15,927 nt of DNA from Anaerolineae bacterium (GCA_016929205.1 JAFGJF010000226.1:1-15927), one strand, 5' to 3'; shown: positions 1 to 6,886, counted from the stretch's first letter. Translations and numbers: made by a program. Notes: generated by a model from the sequence alone, not told the origin.

Positions 1-102
1 GATTCCCGCTAAAAACATGCGGGAATGACATATGCTCGTCCGCATCCATCGTGAAAGTGGCAAACTGGACCGTTTATGTGCAATCCATGTCAACAGAACC
101 TA
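1..102 (+). repeat. Partial MITE-like repeat, right portion
   Basis: This stretch matches 4107-4207 almost end to end by eye, with several mismatches and a one-base length difference. It opens with an inverted repeat, ATTCCCGC facing GCGGGAAT around a short loop, followed by ATGACATATGCT as in the second copy. It ends at 89-102 with GTCAACAGAACCTA, the exact reverse complement of the left terminus of the complete copy (4055-4068). The left end lies outside the window. It carries no coding sequence and sits upstream of the molybdenum hydroxylase operon. Confidence 0.8.
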
Positions 103-277
103 GAAAACGGGCACGTAGGGCGGTTCTCCATCACCGCCGCCACAATACGTTCTTTCCCTTGGCGCTGCAGTGAACTCTACTGCCTGCGACCTTGCAGTGA
201 GATCGTTTTTCAGCAGAATCCGCCATCACCGCCGACACAACCGAAAAGCGCTTATTCAGAAACATAAAGGAGGGATC
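103..277 (+). promoter_or_regulatory. Leader region of the molybdenum hydroxylase operon
   Basis: This is the gap between the repeat element and the first enzyme gene. It holds two 18-bp direct repeats differing at one base (CCATCACCGCCGCCACAA at 128-145 and CCATCACCGCCGACACAA at 223-240) and a smaller direct repeat TGCAGTGA at 166-173 and 193-200, 27 bp apart start to start. A strong Shine-Dalgarno AAAGGAGG (266-273) precedes the ATG at 278. I see no convincing -35/-10 pair. The direct repeats could be regulator sites, but that is an inference from their placement only. Confidence 0.35.
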
Positions 278-781
278 ATGACACTCGATTTTCGAGGTCC
301 AAACGAGGTCCCGGTATCGCTCCACGTGAACGGAAGAGACGTCCTGGTGCACGTCGAACCGCGCCGGACGCTGCTTTCCGTACTACGCGAAGAATTGGGG
401 CTGACCGGTGCCAAACACGGCTGCGGGCGCGGCCAATGTGGTGCGTGCACGGTGATCGTGGACGGCGAAACCGCCTACGCCTGTATGACCCTGGCGATCG
501 ACTGCGAGGGACGCGAGGTGCGCACCGTCGAAGCGTTGATGCAAGGAGAGCAGTTACACCCCGTACAGCAGGCGTTCATCGAGCACGACGGCTACCAGTG
601 CGGGTTCTGCACATCCGGCCAGGTCATGTCGGCGGTGGCCCTGTTGGAACACGCCCCGCACCCCACCCCGCAAGAGGTCCAGCGTGAGATGGCCGGCAAT
701 TTGTGCCGCTGCGGCGCGTACCCCAACATCCTCGGTGCCGTCCTGGCCGCCGCGAAAGGGGGCGAAAATGCCGACGATTAA
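278..781 (+). CDS. Molybdenum hydroxylase, [2Fe-2S] small subunit (xanthine dehydrogenase family)
   Basis: This is the electron-transfer subunit of a three-part molybdenum hydroxylase, passing electrons from the Mo site to FAD. It has 167 residues, the usual size. The N-terminal plant-type ferredoxin fold carries Cys49, Cys54, Cys57 and Cys69 (GCGRGQCGAC, then C after eleven residues). The C-terminal helical domain carries the second cluster with Cys108, Cys111, Cys143 and Cys145 (YQCGFCTSGQ and NLCRCGAYPN). All eight cluster ligands are present. The ATG at 278 was chosen over upstream options because AAAGGAGG sits four bases before it and the protein then starts at the expected place. The end overlaps the next gene by 14 bp, so translation is probably coupled. 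The family is certain. The substrate (purine, aldehyde, aromatic or other) cannot be told from this subunit. Confidence 0.93.
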   Translation: MTLDFRGPNEVPVSLHVNGRDVLVHVEPRRTLLSVLREELGLTGAKHGCGRGQCGACTVIVDGETAYACMTLAIDCEGREVRTVEALMQGEQLHPVQQAFIEHDGYQCGFCTSGQVMSAVALLEHAPHPTPQEVQREMAGNLCRCGAYPNILGAVLAAAKGGENADD

Positions 782-3092
782 AAAGACCAAAGTTGAATTC
801 GAAGGTCGCATCGAAGAACGCGAAGCGATCGTCGAACCACAGCACGTGCAAACGTGGGATCAAGGCGCACGGCTCGCCGTCGTCGGCCAGCCCGCGCCGC
901 GCGTCGACGGTATCGCCCGCGTCACCGGGCAGGCGGTCTACACGCACGACGTGCAGCTGCCGGGCATGTTGACCGGCAAATTCCTTCGTTCGCCGCATCC
1001 CCACGCGCGTATCGTCCACATCGACAGCCGCAAAGCCGAGGCCCTGCCCGGCGTGTGGCTCGTCTGGCACTGCGAGCAGCCGCCGCCGGTGACAGACCTG
1101 GAGGGGCGCGAGTTGTTTGCCCGCGAGCTGGCCTATCCGGGCGCAGAGGTGGCCTTTGTCGTCGCCCAGGACGAGCGCATTGTCGAGGATGCATTCAAAC
1201 TGATCGAGGTCGAATACGAGGCCCTGCCCTTTGTCCACGACCTGGCGTCGGCCACGGCAGAGGGCGCGCCGCCGGCCTTCCTGGATGCCAAAAGCAACGT
1301 CATCAACCCCGATGGGCAGATCTACCAGCGCGGCGACATCGAGGCCGGGCAGCAGGACGCCGACGTGATGGTCGATCTCGTGTTTACAACGCCGACTGCC
1401 GCCCACTGCTGCCTGGAAACCCACGGCAGCGTCGTCCAGTGGGAAGGCGAGCAGGTCACCGTCTGGCACTCGACGCAAAGCATTTTTGGCACGCGCAGCA
1501 GCCTGGCCCAGGCGTTGGATATCCCACAAGACCGGGTGCGGGCGATCTGCAACTATGTCGGCGGCGCGTTCGGCTCGAAATGGGGCGCAGAACAGTTCAC
1601 CCTGCTGGCCGCCCTGGCCGCGCGCCAGACACGGCGCCCGGTCAAAGCCGTGCTCGACCGGCAGGAAGAACACCTCGTCGCCGGCTACCGTCCCAACAGC
1701 AAGCAGCACATCCGCATCGGCGCCAGGAACGACGGCACGCTCTGTTTCATCGATCACGAATCGTGGGTCGTCACCGGGGCCTATGGCGGCGGGGGCAGCA
1801 TCATCGGCGGCCCAACCAAGGACCTCTATGTCTGCCCCAACGTGCGCACGACGGTTTGGGCGGTGCGCGCCAACACCGACAGCGGGCGCGCTTTCCGCGC
1901 ACCGGGCTACGTCGAGGGAACGGTGGCCCTTGAGGGTGCGATGGATGAACTGGCAAACCGGCTCGGTCTCGATCCCCTGGCCCTCCGGCTCAAAAATTAC
2001 GCCGAGATCAGCCCGGCCCGCGACATCCCGTACACGGTCAAAGGCTTGCGCGAGGCGTACGAAACCGGCGCCGAGCAGTTTGGCTGGACCGGTCGCCAGG
2101 CCCGCAAAACGGTCGATGGCCCGTGGCACAAAGGCTTTGGCCTCGCCAGTCAAATCTGGGGCGGCGGCGGCGGGCCGCCGGCCAATGCCACCGTCCAGAT
2201 GCTGCCCGACGGCACGGTCGAGATTGCCGCAGGCGTGCAAGACCTGGGCACCGGCACCAAGACGGTCATCGCCCAGGTCGCTGCCGAAATGCTCGGCCTG
2301 CCGCTCGCATCGGTGCAGGTCATCATCGGCGACACGCAGTCCACGCCTTTTGGCCCCGGCAGCGGCGGCAGCGTCACCCTGGCCTCGATCACGCCCGCGG
2401 TGCGGGAAGCGGTCTATGACGCTCTGCGCCAGTTCCTGGATCTGGCGGCCTATCTGCTCGATCTGGCCGGTACCCGGGTCGAGGATTTTGATCTGGCGGA
2501 CGGCGAGATCATCTACCGGCCCCATCCTGACCAGCGCATCACCTTTCGTGAGGTCGCTGCCAAGATGGGCAATTACATGATCGTCGGCCACGGCGCGCGC
2601 GGCCCTAACCCGGACGACAAGGCGTTGAATACCTTTGGCGCGCAGTTTGCCGACGTGGACGTCAACGTCGAAACGGGTGAGGTGCGCGTCAACCAGATCG
2701 TCGCCGTGCACCAGATCGGCCGCGTCGTCAACCCGCTGACGGCCGCCAGCCAGGTTTACGGCGGAGTGATGATGGGCATCGGCCTGGGCCTGTCCGAGGA
2801 ACGGATCATCGATTCGCGAACCGGCCTGCAGCTCACCGCCGACCTGGAAGAGTACAAGCCGCCGACGATGCTCGATACGCCGGTGATTCAAGCGTTCTTT
2901 GTCGATCAGGTCGACGGCGAAGCGAACACGGTCGGGGCAAAGGGGCTTGGCGAACCGCCGATCATTCCCCCTGCAGCGGCCATCGCCAATGCCGTCACCG
3001 ATGCCATCGCCGGCGTTGGTGGCGTCCGGGTCACCGATCTGCCGCTCACGCCGGATCGTGTCCTGGCGGCATTGAAAGGAGCAGCCCAATGA
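768..3092 (+). CDS. Molybdenum hydroxylase, molybdopterin-binding catalytic subunit
   Basis: This is the catalytic subunit (774 residues) that hydroxylates a substrate, typically an aldehyde or N-heterocycle, at the molybdenum cofactor. The N-terminal domain (about 40-150, starting near GQPAPRVDGIARVTGQ) is followed by the Mo-binding halves. Visible motifs are VGGAFGSK at 264-271, AFRAPGY around Arg377, GVQDLGTGTKT in the second half, and GAKGLGEPP near the C-terminus with Glu729 in the position of the universal catalytic base. The VAYxCSFR loop of CO dehydrogenases is absent, which argues against CoxL. Together with the FAD subunit, the overall pattern resembles the PaoABC (YagTSR) aldehyde oxidoreductase branch, but the substrate is inferred, not shown. 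The ATG at 768 follows AAAGGGGG. The gene ends in a 4-bp ATGA overlap with the FAD subunit. No XdhC-like chaperone or cofactor biosynthesis gene is in the window. Confidence 0.92.
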   Translation: MPTIKKTKVEFEGRIEEREAIVEPQHVQTWDQGARLAVVGQPAPRVDGIARVTGQAVYTHDVQLPGMLTGKFLRSPHPHARIVHIDSRKAEALPGVWLVWHCEQPPPVTDLEGRELFARELAYPGAEVAFVVAQDERIVEDAFKLIEVEYEALPFVHDLASATAEGAPPAFLDAKSNVINPDGQIYQRGDIEAGQQDADVMVDLVFTTPTAAHCCLETHGSVVQWEGEQVTVWHSTQSIFGTRSSLAQALDIPQDRVRAICNYVGGAFGSKWGAEQFTLLAALAARQTRRPVKAVLDRQEEHLVAGYRPNSKQHIRIGARNDGTLCFIDHESWVVTGAYGGGGSIIGGPTKDLYVCPNVRTTVWAVRANTDSGRAFRAPGYVEGTVALEGAMDELANRLGLDPLALRLKNYAEISPARDIPYTVKGLREAYETGAEQFGWTGRQARKTVDGPWHKGFGLASQIWGGGGGPPANATVQMLPDGTVEIAAGVQDLGTGTKTVIAQVAAEMLGLPLASVQVIIGDTQSTPFGPGSGGSVTLASITPAVREAVYDALRQFLDLAAYLLDLAGTRVEDFDLADGEIIYRPHPDQRITFREVAAKMGNYMIVGHGARGPNPDDKALNTFGAQFADVDVNVETGEVRVNQIVAVHQIGRVVNPLTAASQVYGGVMMGIGLGLSEERIIDSRTGLQLTADLEEYKPPTMLDTPVIQAFFVDQVDGEANTVGAKGLGEPPIIPPAAAIANAVTDAIAGVGGVRVTDLPLTPDRVLAALKGAAQ

Positions 3093-4057
3093 ACCGTTTT
3101 GCCTACGCAACCGCTTCTTCGCTCGCCGAAGTGCTGGATGCCCTCGACGCGTCGTGCCGCCCGCTGGCCGGCGGCACCGATTTGATCGGGCTGATGAAAG
3201 AAGGACTCATCGAGCCGGAAAGCCTGATCAATTTAAAAACCATCCCTGGTCTGGACGGCATCGAACACAAGCAGGATGGGCTGCACGTCGGGGCGCTGGC
3301 CCTCCAGTTCAAGGTAATTGCCGCCCTGGAAGGGAAAACCGGGTACGCCTGCCTCTACCAGGCGCTCGTGCGGACGGCAACGCCGCAGCTGCGCCACATG
3401 GCGACGGTTGGCGGCAATCTGCTGCAGCGGCCGCGCTGCTGGTATTTCCGCAACAAGCTGACCCACTGCCTGCGCAAGGGCGGGCAGTCCTGTTTTGCCT
3501 TCCGCGGCGAAAACAAGTATCACGCCATCCTCGGCGGCGGCCCGTGTTATATCGTCCACCCATCCGACATGGCCGTGGCCTTGCTGGCGTTAGATGCTGC
3601 GGTCGTCATCGCCGGAGCGGATGGAGCGCGCACCGTCTCCCTGGGCGATTTTTTCCTGCTGCCCAAAGCAGATGCGCATCGCGAAGTGGCCCTGGCAGAC
3701 AACGAGTTGCTGGTCGAGATCGTGGTCCCGGCACCGGCAAAAGGCGCGCGCGGCGCCTACCTCAAAGTCTCGGAACGCCAGTCGTGGGACTTTAGCCTGG
3801 TCAGCGCGGCGGTACAGGTAGACGTCGCGGATGGGATCGTCAAGCAGGCTCGCGTCGCCCTGGGCGGCGTGGCCCCGATCCCCTGGCGCGCCGGCGAAGC
3901 GGAAGCGATACTGGCTGGCAAGCCGCTCAGCGATGAAACCATCGACCTCGCCGCCCGGGCTGCGACGTCCGGCGCCAGGCCGCTGGCCCAAAACGAATAC
4001 AAGATCGATCTCGCCCGGGGTGCGGTGAAACAGGCGCTGCAGGCATCGCGCGCCTAG
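3089..4057 (+). CDS. Molybdenum hydroxylase, FAD-binding subunit with extra cysteine cluster
   Basis: This is the FAD subunit (322 residues) that receives electrons from the [2Fe-2S] subunit. The two flavin pyrophosphate loops are visible as PLAGGTDL (25-32) and TVGGNLLQ (106-113), and the C-terminal CO-dehydrogenase-flavoprotein-like domain follows from about residue 215. Between the FAD halves lies an insertion with Cys117, Cys127, Cys135 and Cys153. The same arrangement binds an additional [4Fe-4S] cluster in PaoB and in the beta subunit of 4-hydroxybenzoyl-CoA reductase, so a cluster here is likely by homology. The ATG overlaps the stop of the catalytic subunit. Its TAG stop (4055-4057) is formed by the first bases of the terminal repeat of the element at 4055-4207, so the original C-terminus may have been slightly different. 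Confidence 0.92.
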   Translation: MNRFAYATASSLAEVLDALDASCRPLAGGTDLIGLMKEGLIEPESLINLKTIPGLDGIEHKQDGLHVGALALQFKVIAALEGKTGYACLYQALVRTATPQLRHMATVGGNLLQRPRCWYFRNKLTHCLRKGGQSCFAFRGENKYHAILGGGPCYIVHPSDMAVALLALDAAVVIAGADGARTVSLGDFFLLPKADAHREVALADNELLVEIVVPAPAKGARGAYLKVSERQSWDFSLVSAAVQVDVADGIVKQARVALGGVAPIPWRAGEAEAILAGKPLSDETIDLAARAATSGARPLAQNEYKIDLARGAVKQALQASRA

Positions 4058-4207
4058 GTTCTGTTGACGTTTTGGATAATGCTTGGACTGTCCAAAAAAG
4101 AAGCTGGATTCCCGCTAAACCCATGCGGGAATGACATATGCTAGCCGGCGTTCATATCGTGGAAAACGGCAAACTGAGCCGTCTATGGCAAATGTTAACA
4201 GAACCTA
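4055..4207 (+). mobile_element. Complete 153-bp MITE-like element
   Basis: The ends are TAGGTTCTGTTGAC (4055-4068) and GTTAACAGAACCTA (4194-4207), inverted repeats matching at 13 of 14 positions. Both ends carry TA, so the element may be bounded by a TA target duplication with 12-bp terminal repeats. That would fit a non-autonomous relative of an IS630/Tc1-mariner element. Inside are the palindrome TTGGAC-T-GTCCAA (4083-4095) and the hairpin ATTCCCGC/GCGGGAAT (4108-4115 with 4125-4132). There is no room for a transposase. The right-hand two thirds are repeated at 1-102. The transposon family is inferred from the TA ends only. Confidence 0.75.
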
Positions 4208-4259
4208 CCCAGTGCGAACCCGCGCCAGGTTTCAGATCATAGAGAGGATCGTTCGACAC

Positions 4260-4314
4260 AAAAAACGCCGAGAGCACAGAAAGACACGACTGCTCGTTTT
4301 TGTGCTCTCGGCGT
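4260..4314 (-). terminator. Rho-independent terminator of the ferredoxin gene
   Basis: Read on the minus strand, a perfect 14-bp stem (ACGCCGAGAGCACA at 4265-4278 pairing with TGTGCTCTCGGCGT at 4301-4314) with a 22-base loop is followed directly by a run of six T. It lies 26 bp past the ferredoxin stop. On the plus strand the stem is followed by CCTCGC, so it is not a canonical terminator for the molybdenum hydroxylase operon. Confidence 0.88.
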
Positions 4315-4340
4315 CCTCGCTGGCAGCGAATGTGAGGCGG

Positions 4341-4646
4341 TTATGAGGACGCGTCTTTGGGCGCCGAGTTGGCCTCCGCGACCGGATCCTCTGTGGGCAG
4401 TATGCAGGACTCGTCCAGGACGATGTCAAAAGTACAATCGATTGCGCCGGTCGGGCAGGCCTCCTCGCACAAGCACCAGCCTCCACAATCCTGCTCGCCG
4501 ATCTCATCGCGGCGACACTTGCCCGCGCAGCTAAAAACCAGCCCTTCGTCCGTGAGCTGCACGGCGTGACAGGGACAGGCTTCGACGCACCGCCCGCAAC
4601 GCGTGCAGCAAAGCATATTGACAACGGGTTGGGATGACTTGTTCAT
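4341..4646 (-). CDS. Small cysteine-rich 4Fe-4S ferredoxin-like protein
   Basis: This is a 101-residue cytoplasmic iron-sulfur protein, presumably an electron carrier. It has 14 cysteines. The first cluster motif is canonical: Cys14-x2-Cys17-x2-Cys20-x3-Cys24-Pro. The second is altered: Cys54-x3-Cys58-x-Cys60-x3-Cys64-Pro, with Trp57 where the second cysteine of a standard motif would fall. Two more cysteines (Cys40, Cys44) lie between the motifs. The acidic C-terminal tail is low in complexity. The start at 4646 is fixed by AAGGAGG (4652-4658) five bases upstream; an in-frame ATG eight codons earlier has no comparable site. The gene has its own promoter, is divergent from a Crp/Fnr-type regulator, and ends at a strong terminator. 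The partner protein is unknown. Confidence 0.85.
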   Translation of the reverse strand: MNKSSQPVVNMLCCTRCGRCVEACPCHAVQLTDEGLVFSCAGKCRRDEIGEQDCGGWCLCEEACPTGAIDCTFDIVLDESCILPTEDPVAEANSAPKDASS

Positions 4647-4651
4647 ACCTT

Positions 4652-4658
4652 CCTCCTT
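4652..4658 (-). promoter_or_regulatory. Ribosome binding site deciding the ferredoxin start
   Basis: AAGGAGG on the minus strand, five bases before the ATG at 4646-4644. It excludes the alternative ATG upstream at 4670, which would place this site inside the coding sequence. Confidence 0.85.
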
Positions 4659-4716
4659 GGCCGGGCACAAAGGCTCGGTGAATGGCTCTTATCTCGGCCA
4701 CATCTTGACCTGTACA

Positions 4717-4731
4717 CAGTATATTATACAG
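4717..4731. promoter_or_regulatory. 15-bp palindrome over the ferredoxin -10 box, possible operator
   Basis: CAGTATATTATACAG reads as a palindrome around its central T, broken only at the second and fourteenth positions; the inner arms GTATA and TATAC are perfect. It covers the -10 hexamer of the leftward promoter. A protein bound here would block transcription of the ferredoxin gene. The adjacent divergent Crp/Fnr-type regulator is the obvious candidate, but the sequence is not the classic FNR (TTGAT-N4-ATCAA) or CRP (TGTGA-N6-TCACA) site. Confidence 0.5.
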
Positions 4732-4752
4732 CAAGCGCCGTGCCTATGACAA
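4723..4752 (-). promoter_or_regulatory. Sigma70-type promoter of the ferredoxin gene
   Basis: On the minus strand, TTGTCA (4752-4747) and TATAAT (4728-4723) are separated by 18 bp. The -10 is a perfect consensus and the -35 matches at five of six positions. The predicted start of transcription is around 4716, leaving a leader of about 70 bases before the ATG at 4646. Confidence 0.75.
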
Positions 4753-4781
4753 AAGTCGCTTTTTCCCATCCGGTCCTATCT

Positions 4782-4810
4782 TTGACAACCTCTGCAATTC
4801 TTGCTACAAT
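4782..4810 (+). promoter_or_regulatory. Sigma70-type promoter of the regulator/MsrQ/sigma operon
   Basis: TTGACA (4782-4787) is a perfect -35 and TACAAT (4805-4810) a near-perfect -10, with the ideal 17-bp spacer. Transcription should begin near 4817. That leaves only about six bases before the TTG at 4823 and so favours the TTG at 4865 as the translation start of the first gene. Confidence 0.8.
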
Positions 4811-4852
4811 CAGGCAAGATCATTGATCAAGCCACATTCAAGCACCGTTGTT

Positions 4853-4858
4853 GGGAGA
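4853..4858 (+). promoter_or_regulatory. Ribosome binding site deciding the regulator start
   Basis: GGGAGA lies six bases before the TTG at 4865. The alternative TTG at 4823 has no purine-rich site and would lie almost at the predicted transcription start. Confidence 0.6.
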
Positions 4859-4864
4859 GATCTC

Positions 4865-5530
4865 TTGACCGTCACCGCCCAGACACTATCAAACATCTCT
4901 TTTTTTGCAGGCCTCGACGACGCGACGCTGCAGGACATCGCGCACCATGCCTACGAACGGGCTTTCCAATCCGACCAAATGATCGTTCTCCAGGGGGACC
5001 CTTGCGAAGGCGTTTATTGGATCGTGCGAGGCCGAGTCTGGCTCCGGCGGTTCTCCCCTGGAGGCCGAGAATACGTGTTCGAGCACCTTGGGCCGGGCCA
5101 GTTTTTTAACCTCGTCCCCGCGCTCGATGGCGGCACATGTCTGGCTAGCGTAGACGCACTCGCTGACACGACCGTCTGCATTATCCCTTGCGATATCGTA
5201 TCTCAACTTGCACAAAAACATCGGGACATTACGGCGATCGTCCTGGTACACCTGGCAGCCAGGGTTCGGCGTCTGACCAATACCGTAGAGGGTCTGGCAT
5301 TGTACCCGGTCCGGGCCCGGCTGGCACGTTTTTTGCTGGCCAACGTGACAAACCCAGAGTCTGCGCGGCAATGGACACAAGAGCGCGTCGCCTCACACAT
5401 CGGCACGGTTCGTGACGTCGTGGGCAGGACGCTGCGCACTTTGGCTCAAGACGGGCTGATCCGTCGAGAGCAAGGACGGCTGGTCGTGACAGACCTGGAC
5501 GGGCTGCGACAAGAAGCAATGCGTGAATAA
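4865..5530 (+). CDS. Crp/Fnr-family transcriptional regulator
   Basis: This is a 221-residue DNA-binding regulator. The N-terminal half (about 10-125) is a cyclic-nucleotide-binding-type beta roll that begins SNISFFAGLDDATLQDIA and contains the GREYVFEHLGPGQFF segment. The C-terminal half (about 145-215) is a winged helix, with RVASHIGTVRDVVGRTLRTL as the recognition helix region. There is no N-terminal FNR cysteine cluster. Four cysteines are in the sensor half (the first is Cys47), so the ligand (cAMP-like, heme, redox or other) is open. I chose the TTG at 4865 because of its ribosome binding site and the promoter position; a TTG at 4823 would add 14 residues. It overlaps the next gene by 8 bp and is divergent from the ferredoxin gene, which it may control. 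Confidence 0.88.
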   Translation: MTVTAQTLSNISFFAGLDDATLQDIAHHAYERAFQSDQMIVLQGDPCEGVYWIVRGRVWLRRFSPGGREYVFEHLGPGQFFNLVPALDGGTCLASVDALADTTVCIIPCDIVSQLAQKHRDITAIVLVHLAARVRRLTNTVEGLALYPVRARLARFLLANVTNPESARQWTQERVASHIGTVRDVVGRTLRTLAQDGLIRREQGRLVVTDLDGLRQEAMRE

Positions 5531-6200
5531 AAAACCGAGTTGGACGGTTCCTATGGACAACCCTTCCCACAAAACATCCGGGACACGTTATCTCTTGACA
5601 GTGGTTCACGTTGCCGCATTACTGCCTTTGGCCCTGCTGATCTGGGGATACACCCGCAGCCAGTTAACGGCCAATCCGATCCGCGAGATCACGCTGCGGA
5701 CGGGCAGATACGCGTTGATCTTGATCATTCTGTCCCTGGCCTGCACCCCGGCTTACACCTTGCTTGGATTCAAGCCGGCAAGACGCCTGCGGCGCCCCCT
5801 GGGGTTATACGCCTTTATGTATGCCGGCCTGCACCTGCTCATTTTCGTCGGCCTCGACTATGGGTTCAATGTCGCGCTGATCGTCCCGGAGCTGCTGCAA
5901 AGACGCTTTATCCAGGTTGGGGCCCTGGCGTTTTCGATCCTGGCGATCCTGGCTATCACCTCGACCAGGGGGTGGATCCGCCGGTTGGGCAAAAACTGGA
6001 AACGTCTGCACCGCCTGGTTTACGTCGCTGCCCTGCTGGTCATCGTCCATTTCATCCAGGTGGTCAAAGCCGACCTCCGTCGTCCTTTGCTTTACGGAGC
6101 AGCCGTCCTCGTGCTGCTCGCCGCCCGCATTCCAGGCGTCCACAAGGCCTTTGCCAAATGGCGCGATCGACAAAACAGGAGAAAACCCCGCGATGCCTGA
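5523..6200 (+). CDS. msrQ: MsrQ/YedZ-like heme-binding membrane protein (ferric reductase-like domain)
   Basis: This is a 225-residue integral membrane protein with about six transmembrane segments. In the MsrPQ system, MsrQ is a heme b quinol-oxidising anchor that feeds electrons to the periplasmic methionine sulfoxide reductase MsrP. Family features here are NPIREITLRTGRYAL, the SLACTPAYTLLG segment, RRPLGLYAFMYAGLH, and histidines suited to heme ligation at His104, His163 and His176. The length fits the family. The GTG at 5523 overlaps the upstream stop by 8 bp; an ATG at 5553 is an alternative start that would remove ten residues. No MsrP/YedY gene is seen in the window, so the protein may serve another partner, with the adjacent ferredoxin one speculative option. 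The family call is firm; the MsrQ role is inferred. Confidence 0.82.
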   Translation: MNKKPSWTVPMDNPSHKTSGTRYLLTVVHVAALLPLALLIWGYTRSQLTANPIREITLRTGRYALILIILSLACTPAYTLLGFKPARRLRRPLGLYAFMYAGLHLLIFVGLDYGFNVALIVPELLQRRFIQVGALAFSILAILAITSTRGWIRRLGKNWKRLHRLVYVAALLVIVHFIQVVKADLRRPLLYGAAVLVLLAARIPGVHKAFAKWRDRQNRRKPRDA

Positions 6201-6840
6201 ACAGAACGCCACCTCGACTGAGCGCAGCAACGAACAATGGATCGACGACCTGGGCCAGCCTGGCCCGCAGCGCGACGCCGCACTGACAGATCTGCGAGGC
6301 CTACTCGTGCGCGGGCTGGGCTATGCTTTGGCAAGTTATGGAAACGTCAAAGAAGCGGACCTGGAAGACTTTGCCCAGGAGGCGATGCTCAAAATCCTCG
6401 CCGGGCTGGACTCTTTTCGTGGCCAGAGCCGTTTCATGACCTGGGCCAACAAGATCGCCGTGCACGCTGCCTTTACCGAGCTGCGCCGCAAACGGTGGCG
6501 CGACGTCTCTTTGGAACAGTTGACGGCGCCCGAGGAAGGCAGTTTTGTGCCGGCAACCTGGACCGATCCCATCGCCGATACAGAGCAGCAAGCCATCCAG
6601 CGCCAGGTATTGAGCACCATACAACGCGTCATCGCTCAAGAACTGACGGACAAACAGCGCCAGGCTCTGGTCGCCGTACGCGTTCAAGGCATGCCGCTGG
6701 TCGAAGTCGCGCGCCGGATGGGCACAAATGCCAACGCACTCTACAAACTCTTGTACGATGCACGTCAAAAGCTCAAGAGGCAAATGACGGCCCAGGGGTT
6801 GTCGCCGCAAGATATATTGGCCGCCTTTGAATCGGGGTAA
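6193..6840 (+). CDS. ECF-type RNA polymerase sigma factor
   Basis: This is a 215-residue alternative sigma factor. Region 2 (about 30-100) contains DLEDFAQEAMLKILAGLDSF and RFMTWANKIAVHAAFTELRR, the core-binding and -10-recognition helices. Region 4 (about 155-200) contains LTDKQRQALVAVRVQGMP, then EVARRMGTNANALYKLLYDA, the helix-turn-helix that reads the -35. There is no region 1 or 3, as expected for ECF sigma factors. The ATG at 6193 overlaps the MsrQ-like gene by 8 bp. The downstream zinc-finger protein is the likely anti-sigma factor. Its position in this operon suggests it controls a redox or envelope stress response; the target promoter is unknown. Confidence 0.88.
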   Translation: MPEQNATSTERSNEQWIDDLGQPGPQRDAALTDLRGLLVRGLGYALASYGNVKEADLEDFAQEAMLKILAGLDSFRGQSRFMTWANKIAVHAAFTELRRKRWRDVSLEQLTAPEEGSFVPATWTDPIADTEQQAIQRQVLSTIQRVIAQELTDKQRQALVAVRVQGMPLVEVARRMGTNANALYKLLYDARQKLKRQMTAQGLSPQDILAAFESG

Positions 6841-6886
6841 GAAACGTGCAACCAACGGCATCTGGACAGATAGAGGGTCATGTGGA

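Noticed and set aside
624..3110. Long open frame on the minus strand across the catalytic subunit gene
   Set aside because: It is antisense to a gene with clear molybdenum hydroxylase motifs, has no recognisable domain and has low-complexity Arg/Asp/Gly-rich sequence typical of GC-rich shadows.
768..4057. Assignment as aerobic CO dehydrogenase (CoxMSL)
   Set aside because: The catalytic subunit lacks the VAYxCSFR active-site loop, and the FAD subunit carries an iron-sulfur-type insertion seen in other branches of the family.
5917..6192. Upstream extension of the sigma factor frame
   Set aside because: It overlaps the MsrQ-like gene and adds Trp/Ser/Arg-rich sequence with no sigma domain. 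The ATG at 6193 gives a normal ECF length.
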